From the NCBI RefSeq assembly GCF_037198285.1, contig NZ_CP147243.1, forward strand, positions 1,488,001 through 1,552,000: a DNA stretch of 64,000 bases, read 5' to 3'. This DNA comes from Haladaptatus sp. DJG-WS-42 (lineage in GTDB: Archaea; Halobacteriota; Halobacteria; Halobacteriales; Halococcaceae). The position numbers were made by a program, and so were the translations under genes. A model generated the notes under the pieces. The model searched no databases. It saw only the letters and a list, made by a program, of their open reading frames with translations, and was not told where the DNA came from. The first letter of the stretch is position 1, and each line of letters opens with the position of its first letter. Of the stretch, positions 54,412 through 64,000 are shown piece by piece.

Positions 54412-54618
54412 ATGCACCCCCGGACGAAAGCGAGCCTGCTGTGGGGCGTCGTTGGCGCACTCGCGTTTCTGGTGCTCGTCCAAGGGTACGAACTCCTCAC
54501 CAGTCAGCCGGTTGACTTGCTGGTGAAGGGTGGCGTCGCGCTCCTCGTCTTTGTCGGCGCAACGGTGCTAACGAACCTCGCAGACCGCCGTCTCGCCGCC
54601 GGAAAAAGAAGGACTTAA
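54412..54618 (+). CDS. Small membrane protein downstream of ridA
   Basis: 68 aa with two helices (residues about 8-28 and 34-54) and a basic C-terminus (LADRRLAAGKRRT). ATG 54412 is 10 nt after the ridA stop, so they are probably co-transcribed. The open frame further upstream is inside ridA. No function known. Confidence 0.6.
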   Translation: MHPRTKASLLWGVVGALAFLVLVQGYELLTSQPVDLLVKGGVALLVFVGATVLTNLADRRLAAGKRRT

Positions 54619-54647
54619 ACGCATCACGGGGATAGTCACGGACGCGA

Positions 54648-54729
54648 GCCAGGATGGCCGAACGGTAAGGCGCACGCCTGGAAAGCGTGTTCCCTTTCGG
54701 GATTCTGGGTTCAAATCCCAGTCCTGGCG
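54648..54729 (+). tRNA. tRNA-Ser (anticodon GGA)
   Basis: 82 nt. Acceptor stem GCCAGGA/TCCTGGC with discriminator G, anticodon stem-loop CACGC-CTGGAAA-GCGTG (anticodon GGA, reading UCC/UCU), a long variable arm (TTCCCTTTCGGGAT) as in type II tRNAs, and T-arm CTGGG-TTCAAAT-CCCAG. No intron and no encoded CCA. Its 3' end is repeated downstream. Confidence 0.95.
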
Positions 54730-54734
54730 TTTTC
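54716..54734 (+). repeat. 19-bp direct repeat, left copy (tRNA-Ser 3' end)
   Basis: TCCCAGTCCTGGCGTTTTC, spanning the last 14 nt of the tRNA plus 5 nt. The identical right copy is at 54919-54937. The pair looks like the attL/attR of an element or a partial tRNA duplication. Confidence 0.75.
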
Positions 54735-54918
54735 ATCGATTCAGCTTTGAGAGCGACGCGACTCACGCGTCGCTCTCTCGTGGCGATGAAAACGGGGACT
54801 GGGATTTGAGCGGGAGTTGCGCGAACATCGCTAACGCGAGTTCGCGCAGGGTGAGTGCCTTCAAACTACGCTGAGCCACAGGCTCAGCGAGGTTCGCGAA
54901 ACCAGTGGTTTCGCTCAC
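54735..54918. other. Hairpin-rich island between tRNA-Ser direct repeats
   Basis: 184 bp with no gene. It holds a 12-bp perfect stem (54749-54777, loop ACTCA), an inverted copy of the tRNA 3' end and flank (54784-54809), a 9-bp stem (54818-54848), CGCTGAGCC-ACA-GGCTCAGCG (54869-54889) and GCGAAACC-AGT-GGTTTCGC (54896-54914). It resembles a non-autonomous element or remnant. Confidence 0.65.
54784..54809 (-). repeat. Inverted copy of tRNA-Ser 3' end
   Basis: CGATGAAAACG (54784-54794) and GGACTGGGATTTGA (54796-54809) are reverse complements of 54728-54738 and 54711-54724 respectively, so the tRNA T-arm, 3' strand and flank are mirrored around the 12-bp hairpin. Confidence 0.7.
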
Positions 54919-54937
54919 TCCCAGTCCTGGCGTTTTC
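54919..54937 (+). repeat. 19-bp direct repeat, right copy
   Basis: Identical to 54716-54734. It is followed by unrelated sequence leading to the next gene, so the duplicated unit ends here. Confidence 0.75.
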
Positions 54938-55031
54938 TCAACGCAACACCCCCAGCAGCGCGTCTACTTTCTTCTCGCCCACACCTGTTACCACTCCAAC
55001 ACTTAAACCACTCGTCTGAGAAATATCACAC

Positions 55032-55487
55032 ATGGTCCCCACCCTCCGCTCGCTGTTCCTCGGGTCGAAACAGCCTCGCTGGTTGTTCGTCGCGTTCCTC
55101 ACCTGCGGCCTGTTCGCACTCACGTTCGCAGCCTACGCCGTTGGCCTGTTCAGAGTCACCGGTGGCGTTGTTTTCATTCCGTACGACGCCGCACTCGTCG
55201 GTGTGCTCGCCGCGTTCGGTGTCGGGTATGCACGGCGGGGGCTGCTTGTTGCGTGGATTTTCGCGTATGCTTCTCTTCTCGGCTACCTCGCAGACCACGC
55301 CTTTTTCGGCCTGTCGTACCGGCCATTTTTAGACCAACTCGGCTACTTCCTCCAGCTCGATGGACTCGCGTTTCTCGCGGTTGAGGCGCTCGTCTTGGGA
55401 ACGCTCGCCTTCATCGTCGGCATGACAGTCAGTGCGGTCATCGCGTTCGTCCGTCGTGAGCGGCTCTCGTCGCCCCAGTCGCGCTAA
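55032..55487 (+). CDS. Four-helix membrane protein, unknown
   Basis: 151 aa with about four helices (residues 18-40, 45-65, 72-90 and 112-140), a basic N-terminus and a short basic tail. No family recognised with confidence. An ACTTAAACC element about 30 nt upstream supports the ATG at 55032. Confidence 0.55.
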   Translation: MVPTLRSLFLGSKQPRWLFVAFLTCGLFALTFAAYAVGLFRVTGGVVFIPYDAALVGVLAAFGVGYARRGLLVAWIFAYASLLGYLADHAFFGLSYRPFLDQLGYFLQLDGLAFLAVEALVLGTLAFIVGMTVSAVIAFVRRERLSSPQSR

Positions 55488-55532
55488 CACATCATCCAAT
55501 AGACTATTCTCTGCTCCCCGCCTACTGCAGGT

Positions 55533-55886
55533 ATGGCAGAGCAGAATATCTGGGTCAATGCGCTCATCGGCGCGGTCGTGGCGGTTCTTTTCTCGTGGAT
55601 TCCCTTCTCGCCGGTGCTTGGCGGTGCCATCGCGGGGTATCTTCAGAAAGACGAGGGACTGAAAGTTGGGGCACTCTCGGGCGTGATTTCGGCGATTCCC
55701 ATCATGGGCATTGCCTTCCTCTTTTTCGGCATCGTCTCGTTTTTCACCATCAGCGCTGGCGAGCCGGGGGGCGGGCTTGCGGTTGGCCTCATCGTCTGGG
55801 TCATCCTCTTTTTCGTGCTCCTCTACACCGTTGTGCTGAGCGCGGTCGGCGGCATCCTTGGCGTCTACATCGCAAAAGAAGCGTAA
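55533..55886 (+). CDS. DUF5518 membrane protein
   Basis: 117 aa with three or four helices. VLGGAIAGYLQKDEGLKVGALSG is the signature of DUF5518, frequent in archaea and of unknown role. It follows another membrane protein gene by 45 nt. Confidence 0.78.
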   Translation: MAEQNIWVNALIGAVVAVLFSWIPFSPVLGGAIAGYLQKDEGLKVGALSGVISAIPIMGIAFLFFGIVSFFTISAGEPGGGLAVGLIVWVILFFVLLYTVVLSAVGGILGVYIAKEA

Positions 55887-56045
55887 ACTGCCCTGTTTCA
55901 CTACTTAAATGAGCGGGTTAGGTCGGTGTCAGGCCGTGTGCACCGCCCACATAACTGGCGTTTTGACACCACTCTATCGCGTGATTTCCGGGGATAACGG
56001 GTCGCTCTGTGCCGAATTTGCCACTGGGCGAAAGCAAAAAGATTA

Positions 56046-56059
56046 TATAGAATCGCATT
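56046..56059 (+). promoter_or_regulatory. Promoter element TATAGAATCGCATT of second thermosome gene
   Basis: Identical to 23492-23505 and, as there, starting 31 nt before the ATG. The first part lies in the longer TATA box ATTATATAG (56042-56050). Confidence 0.65.
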
Positions 56060-56076
56060 TATAGTCGCTCTTGATT

Positions 56077-57747
<1,671 letters not shown>

Positions 57748-57790
57748 ACGTCGGCCAACAACCCATCTCCAACCGCTGACTGTTGAATCG

Positions 57791-57808
57791 TTTTTTGACC
57801 GTTTTTTT
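57791..57808 (+). terminator. T-run terminator after second thermosome gene
   Basis: T6 (57791-57796) and T7 (57802-57808), 43-60 nt after the stop. The second run overlaps the last codon of the convergent lipoprotein gene. Confidence 0.55.
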
Positions 57809-58703
57809 ACGCCGACGTTGCTTCCGTAGTGGAACCGCTGTCGAGCGTCCGATTTGCCTCGTCAACCCATCTCGGTGGTGAGACGGTCACGTCGCCAACT
57901 CGTTCGTACACTCCTGAAACGCTCTCCACGTACGGCGTTCCGTCTTTCTCGCCCACGAGGGTGTAGTGGTACTCACGGATGTGGCCCTCGCTCGTCACGA
58001 GCAGTCTGAAAGAGACGTTGTGGACCTCGAATCCTGGTGTCTCTGTGAAGTGCTGTTGTGGTCCAGTGAAGAACGTCCCGGGAGGAATCTCCTCCCCTCG
58101 GAGGAAGAACGCCTGACCTCCATTGACCATCCTTGGTTCGATAGAGACGTTCTCGTCGTTATTCAGCAGCAACGTGAGGTCACGTCTCCCGAGGCCGTCT
58201 ATCGTGTGCTTCCCGTCTTGGTGAGGAATATCATCCTCAATCTCTAACGCAATCTCGAACTTGGGTTCTCCAGCCTTCACCTCCATCTCGTAAACGTTCG
58301 CTTCCGTTCCCCACAGCTCCGTGACTGCAGGCGAATCCCTCGACGCAGTCCGGTGAACCGTTCGCTGGTGGAAGTTCGACCGGTTGGATTCGATTGTGAG
58401 CGTGGTGTCGAACTCCTCGAATCCGTCAGCACCAATCGGTCGCTTGATTACACCGTACTCCAGGACGTATCCTTTTTCAGAAACCCACTCCGTGTGCGCT
58501 TCTCGGAGTTCGACGCCGTTTTGCAATCTCTCGTGGGTCACTCCGGGTGGATAGTCGAGCGAGGGGCCAGGAGTGCTGTCATCCGGTACGTTGACAGGTG
58601 TGGCTGAGAAGTCGGCTGTTTGCTCACCTTGTCCCGTGAACCCGTTACACCCAGCAGCCACGAGCAACAGCGAGACGGCGAGCGTCGCAACGACGCGTCG
58701 CAT
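57807..58703 (-). CDS. Haloarchaeal lipoprotein, tandem copy 2 (DUF7537-like)
   Basis: 298 aa. Signal peptide with lipobox (LLVAAGCNGF), then TPVNVPDDSTPGPSLDYPPGVTHERLQN, shared with the adjacent gene (TPIEVPEDPTYPPGVTEDGIQS). The rest is beta-rich with DVTVSPPRWVDEANRTL near the end, paralleling NTTIDAPEWISKVNET in the neighbour. Surface-anchored, function unknown. The neighbour's last codon abuts its start. Confidence 0.72.
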   Translation of the reverse strand: MRRVVATLAVSLLLVAAGCNGFTGQGEQTADFSATPVNVPDDSTPGPSLDYPPGVTHERLQNGVELREAHTEWVSEKGYVLEYGVIKRPIGADGFEEFDTTLTIESNRSNFHQRTVHRTASRDSPAVTELWGTEANVYEMEVKAGEPKFEIALEIEDDIPHQDGKHTIDGLGRRDLTLLLNNDENVSIEPRMVNGGQAFFLRGEEIPPGTFFTGPQQHFTETPGFEVHNVSFRLLVTSEGHIREYHYTLVGEKDGTPYVESVSGVYERVGDVTVSPPRWVDEANRTLDSGSTTEATSA

Positions 58704-59621
58704 TTAGCGTCCCTCATCTGTGGCCGTGTCGCTGGCCGGTGCGCCCGTCTCGTTCACCTTCGAAATCCACTCAGGTGCATCGATGGTCGTGTTGCCCCAG
58801 TCTGTGTAAGTGACCGACTGTTCGATGTGGACGCGCCCGTTCTTGGTCGTCTGCGTGTAGGACACGTCGAAAGACTGGATTGCACCGGTCTCTGCGACGA
58901 CGAGCGACAAACTCCCACCTGAAACGGCCTCCACGCCCCGCTGGTCTGCGAACTGTTCTGGCTCCTCGAAGCCCTCCGCAGTGATGCGATACCGCTCCGT
59001 CGGAGACTCTTGAACCCGCTCGACTGTCACGATGTTCATCGTGTAAAGGTAGTTCATGAGTTCGCTCTCTTTGTGCAGATTGACGTACAGCACCTCGCGC
59101 GGGTCGATTGGCTCGCCGTCCGGGTCGTACAGCGTCCGATACGTCGAGTTGTCCGCTTGCGTCTCGTTCATGTAGACGCGCTTGCCGTCGGCATACGCGC
59201 GGACGATGTAGTCATCGTACACTTCGGTCATCGACTCCGAATCAGCGAACGTGTGCGTGAGGAAGTAACTCCGATTCTTCAGGTACTCTCCGTGAACGTA
59301 GCCGTCGTAGATTATAGTCGAGTTCTCACAGCTGAACGCTTCGCCCTCGGAGGAAGTGACCCGCGTGCAGGTACGCGTCGCCGTCGTCTCTTGATGGAAC
59401 GTAACCGACTGATTTGCGAGCGCCGATTGATGCGCCGACACGAGCGCGCTCACACTCTGGATGCCGTCTTCGGTCACGCCGGGCGGGTAGGTTGGGTCTT
59501 CGGGAACCTCAATTGGTGTCGCAGAGACGCCTTGTTTTGAGTCGTCACTGGTCAAACCGCTGCACCCGGCGGTCATGAGAAGGAGACAACAGAGGAGCGT
59601 CGCGGGGAGGGACGTGTGCAT
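58704..59621 (-). CDS. Haloarchaeal lipoprotein, tandem copy 1 (DUF7537-like)
   Basis: 305 aa with lipobox LLMTAGCSGL. Shares N-terminal and C-terminal motifs with the next gene and contains the LolA-like layout of a signal-anchored beta protein (VTFHQETTATRTCTRV, YRITAEGFEEPEQF). The two genes are back-to-back on the same strand without a gap, a tandem duplication followed by divergence. Role unknown. Confidence 0.72.
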   Translation of the reverse strand: MHTSLPATLLCCLLLMTAGCSGLTSDDSKQGVSATPIEVPEDPTYPPGVTEDGIQSVSALVSAHQSALANQSVTFHQETTATRTCTRVTSSEGEAFSCENSTIIYDGYVHGEYLKNRSYFLTHTFADSESMTEVYDDYIVRAYADGKRVYMNETQADNSTYRTLYDPDGEPIDPREVLYVNLHKESELMNYLYTMNIVTVERVQESPTERYRITAEGFEEPEQFADQRGVEAVSGGSLSLVVAETGAIQSFDVSYTQTTKNGRVHIEQSVTYTDWGNTTIDAPEWISKVNETGAPASDTATDEGR

Positions 59622-59752
59622 TAATTGAGGTGATCCAACCCCGTGGAATAGGCTTTTTGGTCAGTCTCCAAAGGTGAATCTGGTCGTTTCCTGCGTTCTC
59701 CACTGGAATCACGGAAAGATGGAACTAAGTTTCGGGCGCAAAAATCGCCACC

Positions 59753-60748
59753 ATGGAAACGTTACTCCTCAATCGGGAGGCCGTAGACGAGAACACGCAG
59801 ATGCCTGAACTCATTCAGGCAATCGAGGACGCCTTCGCCGCCTACGAACGCGGCGACGCCCAGATGCCCGCGAAATCCTACATCGACCTACCGGAGTACA
59901 ACGGTGACTTCCGCTCGATGCCAGCCTATATCGACGCGGGCGACTGGGACGCGGCAGGTATCAAGTGGGTGAACGTCCACCCCGACAACCGCGACAAGTT
60001 CGGCCTCCCAACCGTGATGGGGACGATGGTCTATTCCGACCCTGAAACCGCCTTCCCGCTCGCCATCATGGACGGGACGGAACTCACGATGAAGCGCACG
60101 GGCGCGGCCGCCGCCGTCGCCACCGACCACCTCGCCATCGAAGACGCCACCTCCATGGGTCTCGTCGGCGCGGGCGTCCAGTCGTACACGCAACTCGAAG
60201 CCATCAGCCAGATTCGCGACATCGAAACCGTCGTCATCTCCGACCTTGACGAAGAGGCCGTCGCCGCCTTCATCGACGCCTTCTCAGACCGTTTCGACGT
60301 GCGCGCAGGCTCCATCGAGGATGCCGCCCAGTGTGACATTCTCTCGACGGTCACCCCCGTCGAATCCCCAATTGTCTCGCGCGAAGCCGTTGGCGAGCAC
60401 ACCCACATCAACGCGATGGGCGCGGACGCAGCAGGCAAACACGAACTCGCAGACGAGATTCTGCTCGACGCAAAACTCGTCATCGACGACTACGACCAGA
60501 CGACCCACTCGGGCGAAATCAACGTCCCATTCCACGAGGGCGTCCTCACTGACGAGGACATCTACGGCCAGATTGGCGAAATCGTCGTCGGCAAAATCGA
60601 GGGCCGCACCGACGCAGACGGCCTCACCGTCTTCGACTCGACCGGGCTTGCGATTCAGGACGTCGCCGCCGCCCACGTCGTCTACGAACACGCAGACGAA
60701 AACGACAACGGCTACCCGTTCGACCTCATCGGCACGGCACTCCACTAA
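59753..60748 (+). CDS. Ornithine cyclodeaminase / mu-crystallin family (archaeal alanine dehydrogenase-like)
   Basis: 331 aa. NAD(P)-binding core with SMGLVGAGVQSYTQLEAIS (about residue 130) and MKRTGAAAAVATDHLA preceding it, typical of the OCD/mu-crystallin family. Archaeal members include alanine dehydrogenase; ornithine or proline-related activity is the alternative, and the sequence alone does not decide. C-terminal FDSTGLAIQDVAAAHVVYE is a family block. Confidence 0.85.
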   Translation: METLLLNREAVDENTQMPELIQAIEDAFAAYERGDAQMPAKSYIDLPEYNGDFRSMPAYIDAGDWDAAGIKWVNVHPDNRDKFGLPTVMGTMVYSDPETAFPLAIMDGTELTMKRTGAAAAVATDHLAIEDATSMGLVGAGVQSYTQLEAISQIRDIETVVISDLDEEAVAAFIDAFSDRFDVRAGSIEDAAQCDILSTVTPVESPIVSREAVGEHTHINAMGADAAGKHELADEILLDAKLVIDDYDQTTHSGEINVPFHEGVLTDEDIYGQIGEIVVGKIEGRTDADGLTVFDSTGLAIQDVAAAHVVYEHADENDNGYPFDLIGTALH

Positions 60749-60751
60749 CGC

Positions 60752-61048
60752 CTATCCAACGCGTCCCTTTCGAGCACGTTCGCGCGCCCGAATCTGGTCG
60801 CGGACGTGGACGTTTACTTCTTCTTCAGACAGCATCCGCTCGCGCACGTAGCCAATCGCCCAGACGAGCGCGATAAACGGCGCAAGCGGGATGAGCAGCA
60901 CGATGAGCAGCCCAAACCAGATGAGCCCGAGCAGACTCATCTCGTTGTTGCCGTGCATCCCCATCTCTGGCTTGACCGAGCGGTACACCTCTTTCAGCTC
61001 GCTGGGAAGCCCCGATTCGTCTGTGGTGGTACTTTCGCTCTCGCTCAT
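60752..61048 (-). CDS. Small membrane protein (DUF7535-like)
   Basis: 98 aa. Acidic N-terminus (MSESESTTTDESGLP), VKPEMGMHGNNEMSLLGL, then two helices (about 38-70) and a basic C-terminal tail. This matches a short haloarchaeal family. Function unknown. Confidence 0.6.
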   Translation of the reverse strand: MSESESTTTDESGLPSELKEVYRSVKPEMGMHGNNEMSLLGLIWFGLLIVLLIPLAPFIALVWAIGYVRERMLSEEEVNVHVRDQIRARERARKGRVG

Positions 61049-61105
61049 ACCCTAACAGACGCGCGCAGAAAGAATGAAGCTGGCCCTACACTCAGCGAAT
61101 CCAGC

Positions 61106-63934
61106 TTATTCGAGGTGAATCGCCGGTCGGAACGGCTCTGCGTGGCGGGCTTTGTCCGCGGGGTCGTAGGCGTCTTCGCCTTCGCGGTAGAGTTCAATGT
61201 CTGCGTCGAACTCCGCGCCAAAGAAGCGTGCGGCGTCTTCGTACACCTCAAACTCGTCTAACTCGCTCATCGCGGCGAGCACGTCGTCGTCGCGTCCACG
61301 AACCACGTCTACGAGCGTTTGCACCAGGTCGTTCACCTGATTGCCTTTCTCGCGCAGGGATTCGTGTTGCATGACCTTGCCCATCACTTGGCCGATGTTC
61401 GTCCCCGTCTCGACAACCTCGTCGAAGACAGTGTACTTCCAGTCGGCGGCGGTGTAGATGCGAATCGTCTCCGGGTTCGAGTCGGTGACGTTGACGATGT
61501 CTTGGATGTCGTCGGTCAGCCGCGACACCAACTGCTCGCGCACTTCGGTCTCCGTGCGGACGAACTCGGCTTCGACCGCTGGCCACGCCGACTTCTCGAC
61601 CGACGTTCCAGTGAGCTGCTCGTGCAGTTCGTTCGTGAGGAATGGGACGATTGGCGCGAGCAGGCGCAGGCGGGTTTCGAGCACCTTGCGCAGCGTCCAC
61701 TTCGCACCGGGTCGCTCCAAGTCCGCGCGGCGGCGATACCAGCGCAGTTGCTCCTCGAAGCTGTAGAAGGCGGCCTGACTCGCGGTTCGCGTCTCGAAGC
61801 GGTCGAGCGCCTCGGTCGTCGTCTCGACGGTGTCCTGCAACTTCGCGAGCAGCCAGCGGTCTACGTGCTTCAGCTCTTTCTCGCCTGCGTCGTCCGCGAT
61901 AATCTCCTGCGCGCGCATCCAGAACCGGTCTAGCTGGTTGCGCGTGGACTCGACCTGCTCTGCGCGCCAGTCGTAGTCCTGCCACGGTTCGGCGGAGTTG
62001 AGCAAGAACAGCCGGACGGTGTCCGCGCCGTACGCTTCGATGGCCTCTGCGGGCAACACGACGTGGCCCTTCGAGGAGGACATCTTGTCGCCTTCGAGCA
62101 GCCCCATCCCCATGATGGTGATGCCCTGTGGCTGTTTTGGCTGCTCGAACAGCTCTGCGTGGTGGAACAAGTAGAACGTCAGGTGGTTCGAAATCAGGTC
62201 GTTGCCCGAACACCGGTAATCGACGGGATACCAGTAGTCCCACTCCTCGCGCAGGTCGAGGGCTTTCTCGTCGTCACCCTCATCGAGCAACAGCGTGTCG
62301 AAGAACTCGCGGGTGAGTTCCTCCGGGGGCACATCCTGGATGCGGTGGGCGATGGTGTAGTACGCCATGTAGATGGTCGAATCGGACAACGGCTCGATGA
62401 CGAAATCCGTGTCCCACGGCAGGCGCGTCCCTAGCCCGTAGTTGCGGATGCACGGCCACTCGTTCAGCCAGTCAACCGTGTGCAGGTACTGCTCGCGGGT
62501 GTTCTCTGGAATCGCGTCCAAGTCCGCGATGGCTTCCTTCGTCTTCTGTTTCCAGTCTTCGTCGTTGTACCGCAGGAACCACGTGTCCTGTTTGGCGACT
62601 TCGACCACGCCGCCACACCGGCAGATAACCTCCTCTGAGAACTCGTACATCGCGTCGAAGGCACCCTGACTCTGGTAGTGTGCCTTCAGGTCGTCGCGGA
62701 CGTGTTCGACGATTTCGCCGGCGTACTCGCCGTACATGTCGGAGAGTTTTCCGGCGTGGAACTCGCGGTTGTACACGTCTTTGGTCGCTTCTTCCAGTGC
62801 GGGGTCGTCTGAGGACGTGATACCGTGTTCTTCGACGGCGTCTTTGGCGGGGAACTCACCGTAGCCCTCAACGGTCAGAATAGCGCGTGGCTCAATGGCC
62901 TTGACGTCGGCGGGGTCGATGCCGAACGACTCCATTCGCGCAGTGTCGGCTTTCGCCTCTTCGAGCGCCACCCAGTCGTCTGGGCTGTGGGCCGGAACGG
63001 ACATCACGACGCCCGTCGCGTTGTCCGTGTCCACAAAGTCTGCAGGCAGGATAAGCACGTCTTCGTCGGTCACGGGGTTCGTGACGAACGTGCCAATCAG
63101 GTCTTCGCCCGTCAGTTCCTCGGTGACTTCGACGTCGCGCTCTTGGAGGCGTAGCTTTTCGACGGCTTCGACAGAGACAATCCACTCCTCGCCGTCCACC
63201 AGTGTCCGGCGGTACGCGCCGTCCGGCTGGACGTAGGCGTTCGTGACGCCGTGAACCGTCTCCGGGCGCAGCGTCGCCATCGGCAACACGATGTCGCCGC
63301 TGCGGAACTTGACCAGCGTATACTCTTGGAACTCGGCGGTTTCGCCCTCGAGCAGGTCGTGGGTCGTCACCGGGTTCTGTTCGTTCGTACAGAATTTGAC
63401 CGGGTGCAGGCCCTTTTCGAGCAAGCCGCGCTCGCGGAGGGTCTCGTACTGCCACGTGATGAACTTCGAGTAGCGCTCGTCGTTCGTCGTGAACTCACGA
63501 CGCCAGTCGATAGAGAGGCCAAGCGCCTTCATGTTCTTCTTGTAGTGTTCTTCGATGAAGTAGCGCGCAAAGCCCATCGGCGTCTCCAAGTCCTGTAACG
63601 TCTCCTCGGGGACGTTGTAGGTGTCTCGCAGGACGGAGAGTTGTTTCTCCTCGCCCTTTTTCAAGCGCTCGACGGCACCGATAATCGGCGTGCCCGTGAC
63701 GTGCCATCCGAGTGGGAACAGCACGTTGTCGCCCTGTTGGCGGCGATACCGGGCGTACACGTCTGGGACAGTGTACGTCCGGGCGTGCCCGATGTGCATC
63801 CCGCCGCTCGGATACGGATACGCAACCGTGATGAACGTCGCCTCCTCTCGGTCGTCGGGGGTGGCTTCGTACAGGCCCTCCTCGGCCCACTGCTCGCGCC
63901 ACTTCCCCTCGACTGCGCGGGGGTCGTAATCCAT
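61106..63934 (-). CDS. leuS: Leucyl-tRNA synthetase
   Basis: 942 aa. Class I synthetase charging tRNA-Leu. HIGH motif in AYPYPSGGMHIGHARTY (about residue 45), editing (CP1) domain about residues 220-440 with MATLRPETVHGVTNAYV and the conserved DATGV-like motif DNATGVVMSVPAHSPDD, KMSKS as KMSSSKG (about 640), and anticodon/C-terminal domains. ATG 63934 is the natural start; the frame continues 13 codons upstream. Confidence 0.97.
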   Translation of the reverse strand: MDYDPRAVEGKWREQWAEEGLYEATPDDREEATFITVAYPYPSGGMHIGHARTYTVPDVYARYRRQQGDNVLFPLGWHVTGTPIIGAVERLKKGEEKQLSVLRDTYNVPEETLQDLETPMGFARYFIEEHYKKNMKALGLSIDWRREFTTNDERYSKFITWQYETLRERGLLEKGLHPVKFCTNEQNPVTTHDLLEGETAEFQEYTLVKFRSGDIVLPMATLRPETVHGVTNAYVQPDGAYRRTLVDGEEWIVSVEAVEKLRLQERDVEVTEELTGEDLIGTFVTNPVTDEDVLILPADFVDTDNATGVVMSVPAHSPDDWVALEEAKADTARMESFGIDPADVKAIEPRAILTVEGYGEFPAKDAVEEHGITSSDDPALEEATKDVYNREFHAGKLSDMYGEYAGEIVEHVRDDLKAHYQSQGAFDAMYEFSEEVICRCGGVVEVAKQDTWFLRYNDEDWKQKTKEAIADLDAIPENTREQYLHTVDWLNEWPCIRNYGLGTRLPWDTDFVIEPLSDSTIYMAYYTIAHRIQDVPPEELTREFFDTLLLDEGDDEKALDLREEWDYWYPVDYRCSGNDLISNHLTFYLFHHAELFEQPKQPQGITIMGMGLLEGDKMSSSKGHVVLPAEAIEAYGADTVRLFLLNSAEPWQDYDWRAEQVESTRNQLDRFWMRAQEIIADDAGEKELKHVDRWLLAKLQDTVETTTEALDRFETRTASQAAFYSFEEQLRWYRRRADLERPGAKWTLRKVLETRLRLLAPIVPFLTNELHEQLTGTSVEKSAWPAVEAEFVRTETEVREQLVSRLTDDIQDIVNVTDSNPETIRIYTAADWKYTVFDEVVETGTNIGQVMGKVMQHESLREKGNQVNDLVQTLVDVVRGRDDDVLAAMSELDEFEVYEDAARFFGAEFDADIELYREGEDAYDPADKARHAEPFRPAIHLE

Positions 63935-64000
63935 GTACTCTCGTTCAGGTGGCGAAGGTAAAAGAACTACCATACCTGACGCTCGCAGGTGTCTGATAGC

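Noticed and set aside
54735-54918. Integrated plasmid or provirus at tRNA-Ser
   Set aside because: Only 184 bp lie between the repeats and no integrase is present; at most a remnant or non-autonomous element.

Overview
The window is a chromosomal segment of a halophilic archaeon (class Halobacteria). It is GC-rich with very acidic proteins, and many genes look leaderless, with an AT-rich TATA element 25-35 nt upstream of the start codon. It carries archaeal information-processing genes (TBP, aIF1A, RIO1, KH/Dim2-like protein, L40e, RNase Z, Trm1, Trm-G10, TiaS, Tsr3, RFC small subunit, two thermosome subunits) and the ether-lipid gene carS. Several small proteins belong to families I know only from haloarchaea. 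I do not name a genus. I see no rRNA, transposase, phage gene or CRISPR array; one tRNA-Ser(GGA) is present.

Layout. 1-7.3 kb: a truncated secreted protein, an MTA/SAH-type deaminase, an M48-like membrane protein without its zinc site, hisG, TBP, Trm-G10, and a Tat lipoprotein resembling D-glucuronyl C5-epimerase. 7.7-15.7 kb: two MFS transporters, an RFC-type AAA+ protein, a DUF4382 lipoprotein, RNase Z and a DUF460 RNase H-fold protein. 16-19.3 kb: a bacterio-opsin-activator-type regulator and a zinc alcohol dehydrogenase. 19.4-25.2 kb: aIF1A, RIO1, KH protein and thermosome, with an ArsR-like regulator/MFS pair between rio1 and the KH gene. 25.4-27.4 kb: divergent lrp/glnA. 27.4-38.2 kb: a PAP2 phosphatase and two YihY-type membrane proteins, trm1, HPP protein, hisH, UDG, a DUF99/DUF5786 pair, MBL hydrolase, GNAT, L40e, tsr3, DUF502 and proline dehydrogenase. 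38.3-45 kb: carS, a PRTase-fold regulator beside an NCS2 purine permease, glutaredoxin, a SHOCT protein, an HTH regulator, tiaS and a DUF7511 protein. 45.4-54.6 kb: threonine synthase, a deacylase, a PhoU/TrkA_C protein, citrate synthase, threonine deaminase, a probable polyhydroxyalkanoate-mobilising pair (bdhA and a patatin-like depolymerase) and RidA. 54.6-64 kb: tRNA-Ser with a hairpin-rich island, membrane proteins, a second thermosome, two related lipoproteins, ornithine cyclodeaminase/alanine dehydrogenase and leucyl-tRNA synthetase.

What stands out. The two thermosome genes, 32 kb apart, carry the same 14-bp promoter element exactly 31 nt before their ATGs. Downstream of tRNA-Ser lies a roughly 220-bp island bounded by a 19-bp direct repeat of the tRNA 3' end; it holds an inverted copy of that end and several perfect hairpins, and a similar hairpin island sits at 38.9 kb. 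The regulator/MFS pair carries two copies of a 16-bp dyad just upstream of the MFS promoter. TBP has a 7-codon tandem duplication at its N-terminus. I did not find a defence system or another clearly new multi-gene system; most of the segment is core haloarchaeal chromosome.
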